A DNA stretch of 54,605 nucleotides from Deltaproteobacteria bacterium (GTDB taxonomy: Bacteria; Desulfobacterota; Desulfuromonadia; Desulfuromonadales; JAAYDE01): positions 1-54,605 of the forward strand of contig JAFGRU010000056.1 in NCBI GenBank assembly GCA_016934985.1, read 5' to 3'. The position numbers and the translations under genes were made by a program. This document shows, in pieces, positions 33,996 through 41,417 of the stretch (position 1 is the stretch's first letter; every line of letters begins with the position of its first letter). Under the pieces are notes generated by a model. That model saw only the letters and a program-made list of their open reading frames with translations. It did no database searches and was not told the origin of the DNA.

Positions 33996-35423
33996 ATGCA
34001 AGTTGGCAACAAATTTCGCATCTACCCCGACCGGAGCCAGCAGAAAATGCTCCTGCGCTGGATCGGGTGTCAACGGTTTATCTATAACGCCAAGGTGGCG
34101 GAGGACCGCTATTTCCGGACCTTTGCCCGAAAGTCCCTGGCACTGTGCGGAGTGTTGCCCCCGATCGACCAGAAATATTCCCAGTTCGTTTCGATCGAGA
34201 CCGCGTTTTTGCGAGAGGTGCCTTCCCAGGTCCTGCGCAACGGGGCGTACCGCTGGCGGGGAGCTTACCAGCGGTACTTTGCAAAGCTAGCCGGGCGGCC
34301 CAAGTTCCGGAAGAAGCATGGCCGCCAGTCCGTGCTTTTAACCCGGGAGCTGTTTTCCCTTGCTGTAGAGGACAAGCGGCTGCGCCTGACCGTTGGAACG
34401 AAGAAATGTTTCGTGGGTAAAATCCGGGTGGTTACCCATAACCCGGCCGAAAAGGATAGGCCGCTGCCGGGCATGATCGCAATCTGTGTCGACGCTGGCC
34501 GCTGGTTTGTATCTTTCAACGTCGACAACGAGCTGCCGGAACCGAACGAAGCCGCTATCGCCGCCAGGTTGATGAAGATGAACGAACCGGAGCTGCTGCG
34601 GCAAACTGTCGGTATCGACCGGGGCGTGGTGATCCCGGCCATGGCGTCGACCGGCCAGGCCTTTGATTTCTCCGGGATCCAGCGCCAGCGCCTGCAGAGG
34701 GCGGAAAGATACCGTAAACGCTTCCAGCGAATCGCGGCCCGGCGGGAAAAGGGCTCGAAACGTAGAAGAAAAGCCCTGGACAAAGCGGCCCGCTGCCAGC
34801 GGTTCCAGCGGAACGTCCGTACCGACTTCGCCCACAAGACCAGCCGCACCCTGGTCGACCTGCCCGGGGCCCAGCTTTTCGCGGTCGAGGATCTCAAGGT
34901 GCGAAACATGACCGCTTCGGCCCGAGGCACCGTCGAGAGCCCGGGACAGAACGTTAAACAAAAAGCCGGCCTTAACCGGGCGATATTGGAATCCGCCTGG
35001 GGCCAGACGAAACAGTATTTACATTACAAGGCGCCGCGGGCAGGGAAACTTGCCGTCACGGTGCCGCCTCACCGAAGTTCGCAGGAGTACCGCGCATGCG
35101 GTCATACTCACCCGGGCAACCGGCCCAGCCAGGCCGCGTTCGTCTGCTTATGCTGCGGGCATGTCGAGAACGCTGATCTCAACGCCGCCAAAGTGATCCG
35201 GCAGCGCGGAGTTACCCGCCTTCTCGCCGGGGAGATTCAGTTCAAGGAGCCGCGCAAAAGCGGTATCCGGAGCAACGCCCGTCTTCGCAAAAGTGGGCAA
35301 ACTAGGGACGGGAGTGCCCGAAGTTACGCCCGGGGAGAGGATGTCAGTCGTCAGCGGCCACGGTCGCCGGCGCAGCCCTCGCCGAACCGGGAAACCCCCA
35401 CTACAACCGTGCCAACGGTTTAG
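33996..35423 (+). CDS. tnpB: TnpB RNA-guided endonuclease, zinc finger damaged
   Basis: 475 aa. N-terminal helix-turn-helix-like start (NKFRIYPDRSQQKMLLRW), REC/wedge region, then a RuvC domain with all three acids: D208 (VGIDRG), E298 (FAVEDLKV) and D394 (NADLNAAKV). The zinc finger normally reads TSQxCxxCG; here it is SSQEYRACGH, so the first Cys is Tyr365 (TAC versus TGC, one base), while C368, C384 and C387 remain. The ~80-residue tail after 400 is Arg/Ser/Pro-rich and overlaps the likely omega-RNA template. GGTGA upstream may be the SD. Nuclease activity is possible but doubtful. Confidence 0.88.
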   Translation: MQVGNKFRIYPDRSQQKMLLRWIGCQRFIYNAKVAEDRYFRTFARKSLALCGVLPPIDQKYSQFVSIETAFLREVPSQVLRNGAYRWRGAYQRYFAKLAGRPKFRKKHGRQSVLLTRELFSLAVEDKRLRLTVGTKKCFVGKIRVVTHNPAEKDRPLPGMIAICVDAGRWFVSFNVDNELPEPNEAAIAARLMKMNEPELLRQTVGIDRGVVIPAMASTGQAFDFSGIQRQRLQRAERYRKRFQRIAARREKGSKRRRKALDKAARCQRFQRNVRTDFAHKTSRTLVDLPGAQLFAVEDLKVRNMTASARGTVESPGQNVKQKAGLNRAILESAWGQTKQYLHYKAPRAGKLAVTVPPHRSSQEYRACGHTHPGNRPSQAAFVCLCCGHVENADLNAAKVIRQRGVTRLLAGEIQFKEPRKSGIRSNARLRKSGQTRDGSARSYARGEDVSRQRPRSPAQPSPNRETPTTTVPTV

Positions 35424-35443
35424 TGGGGGGGAGTCTTCATAAA
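35300..35443 (+). ncRNA. Predicted omega-RNA (reRNA) scaffold at the tnpB 3' end
   Basis: By analogy with known TnpB systems the guide RNA is made from the 3' end of tnpB plus the right end. The segment is GC-rich and ends in a strong hairpin (CCCCCACTA/TAGTGGGGG with inner AACCGT/ACGGTT). Sequence after the right end would be the guide, here the interrupted host gene (gaacgcttttaacatgc). The 5' limit is a guess. Confidence 0.4.
35395..35429. repeat. Right-end hairpin of the TnpB element
   Basis: CCCCCACTA (35395-35403) pairs with TAGTGGGGG (35421-35429), and AACCGT (35405-35410) with ACGGTT (35415-35420) around the loop GCCA. It spans the tnpB stop codon. Confidence 0.85.
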
Positions 35444-35860
35444 GAACGCTTTTAACATGCTGAAGGCTATTGACGGACTGGAGTGGCTGATTCTGGAAGG
35501 GGGTAGCGATCTGGCAGGCATCTGGAGGCACGAAGCCTAACGCCGGGATATCCGGGTAGTGGAGGTGAGTGCGGAAACCTGGCACCGGGTTTTTCTTTAT
35601 CCCCGGCAACAGAGGACTGGGGTCATTGCCAAACACAGCGCCGAGGAGCGGGCTCGTGAAATCATCGCCTGGCTCGGTGGGTCGCGACCAACTTCGTTGC
35701 GCCATGATGCCGCCGAAGCGATTCTGATTGGCTTGTGGGGGCTGAAAAAGGTCGGCTGGCTGGAGGAACTGCCTGAGTTTCTCAGGCGTTGAAATTTACG
35801 GGTTTTCAATCCTCCGCCAGAGGTCCCTTCCAAATACGCCGTAAGTCCATTGCGCTGAAT

Positions 35861-36892
35861 TCAGGATTTATTGCGGCGCTCGTGGGGAAACCCGTGGCAG
35901 TCAAAAACAAACTTTTCAAAAGCAAACATATAGGGATGTTCCAGGGTTTTGAAATGCCATTGATTTTTGTGGTTAAATCTTATCCAGCGGCTCATGCCCG
36001 AAAAATCGAGCATCCAGCCATCGGGTCCCTTGTGGAAAAAGTACGGAGAGGTCTGGCGGTCATCAACAGGAAAGAGTATTACCGCCTTTTCACCGGAGAT
36101 CTCTACCGAGCCTTGCGAAATTCTTTCTGACAGCTCACGGTATTCATTATCCTGCTGAGCGTCGGTCACCACCCACCTTTTAAAAAAGTTACGGGTTTCG
36201 AGGGTGTAAATCCCCAGATTCGGGTCTTTTACATGCTGCGAGAGCGCTATTAGATACTTTTCCAGGGTCAGGCGTGGCTCAGACTGGGCCTCGAAATCGG
36301 CAGGATTGACTGCCACACCTTTGGCGGGCAGTCCTGAACCAATATTGATAGCGGTTTTAGCACCCGCACCGCCCGAATAATGCGCGCCAACTCCGCCCTT
36401 ATCTGCCCCCTCTTCCACCAAATCCGCCTTTTCTTTGGCAGCCATAGCCTGCGCCACAAGCAGTTCGACCGTCGCCTCCACGCCCGGCCCAACTTTTCCG
36501 GCGGCAAAAAAGGGAACCATCTGCTGCTCTTCCACGTAACCGACAAAACCGTCGGGAAAAACACCTTCGAGATCATAACCGATCTCCATGCGAACCTGTT
36601 TGCCATGTGTATCGACAAGCAACAAGACACCCTTGGCGGCACGGGTCTTCTCGCCCAGTTGGTAGCGGTCGAAAAACTCCACGGCCTTTTGATCAATATC
36701 CGGGACAGCATCCTTGAGAAATACGGTCTTAAAGTGGATATCCAGGTCTTTCAAAAGGACTTCATAATACTCCTCGATGTGCTCCTTCTCGGAAACACTG
36801 AGAAGGTTAGCCGGATCTTCAAGAAATTCGTTGTTACTGGCGGAACAGCCAATTATCAGCCCGAAAAGCAAGACAACGAATATAATGCGCAT
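35861..36892 (-). CDS. TPM-domain lipoprotein
   Basis: 343 aa from ATG 36892 (AGAGGTGG upstream); the frame is open to a TTG at 36937. A lipoprotein signal, MRIIFVVLLFGLIIGCSAS, has lipobox LIIGC. The TPM domain (about 25-170) contains LLSVSEKEHIEEYY, KGVLLLVDTHGKQVRMEIGYDLEGVFPD and the helix after it. The C-terminal half (about 220-340) resembles no family I can name, but has a WMLDFSGMSRWIRFNHKNQW block. TPM proteins act in envelope or photosystem maintenance, some as phosphatases. A phosphatase role here is not shown. Confidence 0.8.
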   Translation of the reverse strand: MRIIFVVLLFGLIIGCSASNNEFLEDPANLLSVSEKEHIEEYYEVLLKDLDIHFKTVFLKDAVPDIDQKAVEFFDRYQLGEKTRAAKGVLLLVDTHGKQVRMEIGYDLEGVFPDGFVGYVEEQQMVPFFAAGKVGPGVEATVELLVAQAMAAKEKADLVEEGADKGGVGAHYSGGAGAKTAINIGSGLPAKGVAVNPADFEAQSEPRLTLEKYLIALSQHVKDPNLGIYTLETRNFFKRWVVTDAQQDNEYRELSERISQGSVEISGEKAVILFPVDDRQTSPYFFHKGPDGWMLDFSGMSRWIRFNHKNQWHFKTLEHPYMFAFEKFVFDCHGFPHERRNKS

Positions 36893-37123
36893 GAGAAACC
36901 ACCTCTGCTTTGTGGGAAAATATAATCGCGATGACAATGCAAAATTTTACCCAATGAAGGTAAATTAAGATTAGCCCACAAACTTCTGTTATTTCAATTA
37001 TGTTTTCTGATAAATTGGATACAGCAATATTTTGAAGTTGAAGTTTTAACTACGTTTTTGTGTCATTTAAAATCACCGACAGGGTGACAAGAACCATTTT
37101 TTATAACATGCAGAGATAATAAA
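36893..37123. other. Divergent intergenic region (TPM / metallophosphoesterase)
   Basis: AT-rich, no gene. It should contain the TPM gene promoter. Its right side leads into two hairpins at 37124-37203. Confidence 0.35.
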
Positions 37124-37154
37124 ACAGAAGGGGTCCCAATGGGTCTCCTTCTGT
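37124..37154. repeat. Hairpin upstream of the metallophosphoesterase gene
   Basis: ACAGAAGG (37124-37131) pairs with CCTTCTGT (37147-37154); an inner CCC/GGG closes around AAT. It is followed by only a short T-run (cgtttg), so it may be a weak terminator or a leader hairpin. Confidence 0.55.
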
Positions 37155-37167
37155 CGTTTGAAAAGAA

Positions 37168-37203
37168 AGTTATACTCACCTTTACCTAAACCTGAGTATA
37201 ACT
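37168..37203. promoter_or_regulatory. Perfect 11-bp dyad just before the metallophosphoesterase SD
   Basis: AGTTATACTCA (37168-37178) and TGAGTATAACT (37193-37203) are exact complements separated by 14 bases; the SD AGGAGG follows at 37209. Each arm contains a TATACT on opposite strands. Either a repressor operator or a leader hairpin that can hide the ribosome site. Confidence 0.6.
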
Positions 37204-37219
37204 AGCCAGGAGGCATAAA

Positions 37220-38044
37220 ATGAAGCTTCAAATTCTCGCAGATCTCCACACAGAATTTTTGATGAGCGGGCCTTTAGGGCAGGCCCAAAAAATCCTGGAT
37301 GACACCTTCAACACCCAGGCGGACGTAACAGTGATCGCTGGCGATCACTATAATAAGGGCTGCTCGATCAGTAAGCTGCCCGATCTCTTTCCCTCAGGCC
37401 GGCAAATCGTCTATGTGGCGGGCAATCATGATTATTACGGGAGTGTTTATCAGCTTGCCCTTGAAAAAATGCGCCAGGAGGCCTCCAGCTATTCCCAAAT
37501 CCATTTTCTCGAAAATGACCTGGTGGAGATTGATGGCATAGTGTTTCTGGGGGCGGCCTGGTGGACCGACATGCGGCTTTTTGAAGCCAGCCCCTATGCC
37601 GGGCTGTACGATTTTCGGAAAACCTTGATCGATGTGGCGGCCGGAATGAACGATTATCGGAAAATCCAGTTTTTAACCGACGACGGGAAACTGCGCCCTT
37701 TACAGCCTGCCGATACTATCCAGATACACCACAATTCGGTGCAGTGGTTACGGGAGCAGTTCGAGATCTACCGGGGCCGAAAAATCGTTGTAGTAACCCA
37801 CCACGCACCCTCGATGCGCTCGATCCACGAATCATACTATCAGAATATCATGTCGGCCGCGTACGCAAGCAATCTGGATGCGTTGGTGGAGGCTTCCGAA
37901 GCAACCTACTGGATCCATGGGCACGTGCACGACCAAGTGGACTACAAGATCGGCAAAACGCGGGTATTATCCAACTGTCTTGGTTATTCGTATGAAGTGG
38001 CCGAGGCCCAAGGGTTTCGCCCCGATATGGTGGTGGAAGTTTGA
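37220..38044 (+). CDS. Calcineurin-like metallophosphoesterase
   Basis: 274 aa, cytoplasmic. The five metal blocks are present: D8xH10 (LADLH), GDHY for GD, AGNHDYY, VTHHAPS and GHVHDQ. Family members hydrolyse phosphodiesters or nucleotides; the substrate cannot be read. A strong SD (AGGAGG) lies 6 bases before the ATG. It sits in the accessory region, upstream of a phage-like gene and a second phosphatase, and is preceded by a dyad that may control it. Confidence 0.9.
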   Translation: MKLQILADLHTEFLMSGPLGQAQKILDDTFNTQADVTVIAGDHYNKGCSISKLPDLFPSGRQIVYVAGNHDYYGSVYQLALEKMRQEASSYSQIHFLENDLVEIDGIVFLGAAWWTDMRLFEASPYAGLYDFRKTLIDVAAGMNDYRKIQFLTDDGKLRPLQPADTIQIHHNSVQWLREQFEIYRGRKIVVVTHHAPSMRSIHESYYQNIMSAAYASNLDALVEASEATYWIHGHVHDQVDYKIGKTRVLSNCLGYSYEVAEAQGFRPDMVVEV

Positions 38045-38116
38045 ATTACACAAACCCGCGTAAACGCAACCTTGCGTAATTTTATTCATACTTGAGTTTT
38101 AAAAAAAGGCTTACCT

Positions 38117-38557
38117 ATGAAAAAAGAATTGCAAGAAATGCTTTTCGAGAAATACCCTTTAATATCCCGGGAGAAAGATTTGCCTATGTCTGAAACCTGC
38201 ATGTGTTGGGGTATTGATCCCGGCGACGGCTGGTATAATCTGATCGACGAACTGTGCGGCTTCCTGCAGTGGCAATCTACTCACAACGGCTATCCCCAAT
38301 CTATTGCAAGGCAGGTCAAAGAAAAATTCGGGCAGCTTCGCTTTTACGCCCAATTTAAAAGGGGGAAAACTGTTGCTGGCAACGAAAACATTGTTCGACA
38401 GGAAAAAAACCAACCCGGATCTTTGACGGTCTGCCCTCAAGATCGCAGCCGTTCTCATGAATATCTGGAAGGCGCCATTGATTTTGCCGAGACCCTGTCT
38501 GCCAGGATCTGCGAAAAATGCGGCCGTCCAGACGCTTTGCGATTATTGCCGATATAA
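38117..38557 (+). CDS. Phage-like small protein of unknown function
   Basis: 146 aa. CMCWGIDPGDGWYNLIDELC, QVKEKFGQLRFYAQF and the C-terminal GAIDFAETLSARICEKCG resemble a family I know from phages and prophages; no function is assigned. The terminal CEKCG pair lacks a second CxxC, so a zinc site is doubtful. A short ACGCAA-CC-TTGCGT hairpin lies upstream at about 38064-38077. It ends 3 bases before the next ORF, so probably one transcript. Confidence 0.65.
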   Translation: MKKELQEMLFEKYPLISREKDLPMSETCMCWGIDPGDGWYNLIDELCGFLQWQSTHNGYPQSIARQVKEKFGQLRFYAQFKRGKTVAGNENIVRQEKNQPGSLTVCPQDRSRSHEYLEGAIDFAETLSARICEKCGRPDALRLLPI

Positions 38558-38560
38558 ATA

Positions 38561-39177
38561 ATGAGATTATTGGCGGTTGGTGATATTCAGGGCTGCCGGC
38601 GAACCTTAGAACGACTCATCAACCAAGTGCGGCCGTCTGAAGAGGAACATATGGTTTTCCTGGGCGACTATATTGACCGAGGGCCGGATTCCAAGGGGGT
38701 GATCGATTTTCTAATTGAGTTCGGCCGGGTATATCCGGAAACGGCCTTTTTGAGGGGCAACCACGAACAAATGATGTTGGAAGCCTGGTATCATTGCGGC
38801 CGCTCGGCAGAAATCCGGAAAATGCTCAACACCTGGGACTGGGTATCATTGTATCAAGCGTCAAAAGAATATTCGTGCTGTTTGGGCGGCCAAAAGCATG
38901 CTGAGGCCGCCTGGATTAATAACGGTGGCTTCCCGACCCTGGAGGGCTACGATCCCAGCCCTCGCCTGAAGAACATTTGCAGTTTCTGATTAACAAAATA
39001 TTTTATTTTGAGACTGACAAACACATCTTTGTTAATGCGGGCTGGAGCCATCAGGATCGCCTGGCCGAAACCGACCCTTACAGATTGGGGCAAGCATTTG
39101 TGGGCAATAGGATATGGCGCATAGAGTACCGGCAATATTACCGAAGAAATTGTACAGGAGCATTAGTAAATTCCTGA
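38561..39177 (+). pseudogene. PP-type (ApaH/PrpA-like) phosphatase, frameshifted
   Basis: The first frame (38561-38989) gives LAVGDIQGC, FLGDYIDRGPDSKGV and FLRGNHEQMML, the metal motifs of bacterial Ser/Thr phosphatases and diadenosine tetraphosphatases. It then stops at 38987-38989. Near 38955-38975 the homology moves to another frame, which reads EHLQFLINKIFYFETDKHIFVNAGW, the next conserved block. The family-like sequence fades after ETDPYRLG, so the C-terminal part is also lost or rearranged. Probably inactive. Confidence 0.75.
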
Positions 39178-39240
39178 AGCGCGACCTTTTCAGCGCAGAG
39201 ATGAAAGAGGACCTACCCACTATTTTACGACTGTTTTAGC

Positions 39241-39440
39241 GTAAACGACAACCCAGCCCATCTTGCCGGCGGCCTTCCCCGGCGGTAATCTGACCTCCTC
39301 AATATTTTTTTCAAGGAGGTCAGCCCATGTCGACACTGGCGAAGGAATGGACCGAGAACCTCACCGCCTGGCGGGAAAGCGGCTTAGTTCAACAAACAAA
39401 TCAAGCCGGTAAAAAAACGGCAATATTGATAACAAATTGA
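39241..39440 (+). mobile_element. IS66-family left-end remnant with tnpA stub
   Basis: Starts GTAAACGACAACCCAGCCCA, the GTAA-type left end of IS66 elements. A well-formed SD (aaggagg) and ATG 39327 follow, with MSTLAKEWTENLTAWRESGL, the usual N-terminus of the IS66 accessory TnpA. After about 20 residues the match ends and a stop occurs at 39438-39440. The rest of the element, including tnpC, is missing. The break is near 39388, just before the palindrome zone. Confidence 0.7.
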
Positions 39441-39508
39441 TAACAATAAACACCTTTGCCGTTCTTCTTGCAACGTCAATATTGATAACAATTTGTTATC
39501 AATATTGA
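39417..39508. repeat. TTGATAACAA repeat cluster with a 33-bp perfect palindrome
   Basis: 39476-39508 is a perfect palindrome: arm TCAATATTGATAACAA, centre T, complementary arm. A partial copy (CAATATTGATAACAA) is at 39421-39435 with a further TTGATAACAA at 39437-39446, giving four TTGATAACAA units in 77 bp. ACGGCAA (39417-39423) and TTGCCGT (39456-39462) form an additional inverted pair around the first two units. Confidence 0.85.
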
Positions 39509-39575
39509 AAAACTGGAGAAGATTGTTAAGACGATTTTTTAGGCCTGCCTAATTTTTGGCTACTGTTTCTTTTTT

Positions 39576-39680
39576 GTCTCATTAACTTGATTAAGGAATA
39601 ATAATAAATATAGGCCATTTTGTCTCATTAACGTACCTAGACATCCGAGGGGCAAACTCCCCAGTTAGTCTCATTAACGT
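39576..39680. repeat. Three direct repeats GTCTCATTAAC spaced exactly 46 bp
   Basis: GTCTCATTAAC begins at 39576, 39622 and 39668; the second and third continue GT. The 33-35 bases between them are unrelated. No ORF covers the region. 39681-39989 has no further gene. Confidence 0.8.
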
Positions 39681-39989
39681 TTTGGTAATTCAGTAAAGGG
39701 TATCGAAATCGGTGGCCAAACAGGCAAGATCCGCCGTTAAGGTTTAAACGAAACAAAGCCACAATTTGAGATGACTTTTCAGACATAAACCTCATCCACC
39801 AATTCATTTCATTCTCTGGGGCGGCTTGTGTCAATGGCTCCTTTTCTTGATCGTGACTTTCCTGCGGACTTTCCTCGACTCTACGAAGTAAAAGGAGTAA
39901 ACTTTGCTTTTCTTGTTTTGACTGGACTTTAGAGTTACATTACCGCCTGCCCTTTGCGGCAGGAATGACGAAACAGCTCTTTAACAACT

Positions 39990-41368
39990 GAAAATTGCCG
40001 AAGTTATGCGGCTAAACCATTATCTGGTGGTTGCCGGGGCACTTGTTCCTGCTTTTGGGGTTCGAATTTTCCCCGCTTTGAGTTCCAGTGGCGGCGTATA
40101 TCGACATGGCCAAAAATACGAGCCAGGCCCTGGCGGATTCGGCCGGCCGTGATCGGCTGTTGGCATCGCCAAGGCGTGCCGTTGGCCAACGACATGATCG
40201 TGGGGTCCTCCTGCAGGGCCAGCAATTGAGGTATAGCATAGCTGGTCGAAAGGATCTGGACCCAGCGGTGCAGCACCTGCCGGGTCTGCTGCCAGGCCTC
40301 TTTCCAACCCCAACGGTTTTTGAGCTGGTTAAATAAATCCTCTCTGGCCCAGCGGCGGTTGTACGCGATCAGAATCCGGGCGGCCGACAAACTCAGGTCT
40401 GTCGACAGAATCAACCGGGGTAACCGCAGAGTGCCGTCCTCGTTTTCGATGTGTACCCAGACGGCGCGTACCCGCTGCCCCCCGAGGAAGTAGGCCAACA
40501 CCTCGGTGCTGCGATAATGAACCGTCTGCCAGGCGTTGTAGAGAAAAAGCCGTTGGCGAATGACCGGCAGCTCTGCAACCATCTGCAGCGTTAATTTCTG
40601 CCCATACTTGCGTGGTCGTCCCCGTTTACCCTTGTGTATTACCGGCGGGAGAAACAGCTTCGTATCTTTACGCACTTGGCCAATAACCTGATAGCCCATG
40701 GTCTGAGCCGGCAGCAGCAGCTTCTTGCGCATGTACCAGCTGTCCACCAGCAGGGTCGCAAGACGGTTCTTGAAAAGGGGCCGCACTGCGCGCAGCAAGG
40801 TTTTAGCTGCCATCAGTTTGCCGCTATTGCCCGTGCTTCGTGACAGGCGGGAGAGCCACCGGCACCGCCAGTGATCGGAACTTTCGCGAGACACTTAAGC
40901 CCAAAGTCACCCAGCTCTGGCCCCGGACGTAATCGGGACGGTTGGCTTTGCTGCCATGCTGGTGATGAATACGAGACTCCGGCGCTTTGCGGGAGGTGCG
41001 AAAGACAAGCGTATCGTCGATCACCAGATAACATCGCCGGCCCGGCACCTGTCGCAAGGCCAGGCGGCAGGTTTGCAACACCAGAGCAACCCAGGACCAA
41101 TGTCTCTTTTGAAGCCATTTGTAATAGCTGGTCCAATGGCGACGGGGTCGAATGGCCAGCCAAGCCTGGGTAACGAACCCGGTTGTTGACATCATGGCGC
41201 CAAAGAGCAATTCCAAAAAAGTCGAAACGGAACGTTTTGGCAGCGCCTGAGCGAGAAATGTGATAGCGTCAAAAAGGGACTGGGAGATATGGCTGTATCG
41301 CTTGGTATCTACAGCGGCCACACAGGATGGCCACTTCGTCAACCTTTTTTTACACTTCGGCTAATTTT
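39990..41368 (-). mobile_element. IS4/IS701-like insertion sequence
   Basis: About 1.38 kb. The end at 39990-40005 (GAAAATTGCCGAAGTT) and the reverse of 41353-41368 (AAAATTAGCCGAAGTG) are imperfect terminal inverted repeats flanking one transposase gene. No target duplication could be verified. Confidence 0.7.
40004..41342 (-). pseudogene. DDE transposase with a one-base frameshift
   Basis: The N-terminal frame (41342-40824, TTG start) has FDAITFLAQALPKRS, the first catalytic region YLVIDDTLVFRTSRKAP and VRGQSWVTLGL. The C-terminal frame (to 40004) has ATLLVDSWYMRKKLL, RKYGQKL and the Glu-containing RWAREDLFNQLKNRWGWKEA. The frames are joined if one base is removed from the GGG run at 40849-40851, which restores VAL-RLSRSTGNSGKL. 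This is a single-base insertion. Programmed shifting is unlikely because IS elements of that kind use -1 slippage on A-rich sites. It could also be a sequencing error. Confidence 0.8.
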
Positions 41369-41417
41369 TAAAGATCTTGAAACTCTAAACTTTAGAAGAA
41401 AATAATCCGAGGTAAAA

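Larger units (their letters stand above)
33910..35443 (+). mobile_element. IS605-superfamily TnpB-only element (IS1341-like)
   Basis: 1534 bp, bounds set by the in-frame reconstruction of the host gene. Because 'aa' is shared by both junctions, the ends may shift left by up to 2 bases. The left flank ends TTGAA, a plausible target/TAM. Imperfect hairpins occur at the left end (33926-33967) and right end (35395-35429), and there is no inverted terminal repeat or duplication, as expected for this family. No TnpA (Y1) transposase gene is inside, so it depends on one in trans. The GC content is higher than in neighbouring genes. Confidence 0.85.
33782..35792 (+). pseudogene. Small RuvC-like (RNase H fold) gene split by a TnpB element and a stop codon
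   Basis: The 5' part (33782-33909) encodes YLLSVDLGIRTGFALFD, a RuvC/resolvase-type first strand with its Asp, then WYRSQNFGNRGRL. The 3' part (35444-35792) continues as NAFNMLKAIDGLEWLILEGG...LRHDAAEAILIGLWGLK and a stop. Removing 33910-35443 joins them in frame to 477 bases, exactly 159 codons. This shows a clean insertion without target duplication. Codon 75 of the joined gene is TAA (35538-35540, after RHEA), so the gene carries a second, independent lesion. Intact family members are ~160-residue proteins of unknown function. An ORF from 35559 in the 3' part is part of this gene. Confidence 0.85.

Noticed and set aside
34265-34961. Two minus-strand ORFs over tnpB
   Set aside because: Shadows of the GC-rich tnpB frame; no independent family signal.
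39576-39680. Possible mini CRISPR array
   Set aside because: The repeat is only 11-13 bases, there are just three units, no leader and no cas genes; period alone is not enough.
39637-39834. 65-residue minus-strand ORF downstream of the direct repeats
   Set aside because: No SD, no homology recognised, and it overlaps the repeat array; not supported as a gene.
40824-40894. Programmed frameshift in the IS transposase
   Set aside because: The shift needed is +1 at a GGG (CCC) run with no A-rich slippery site or stimulator; a single-base insertion explains it better.
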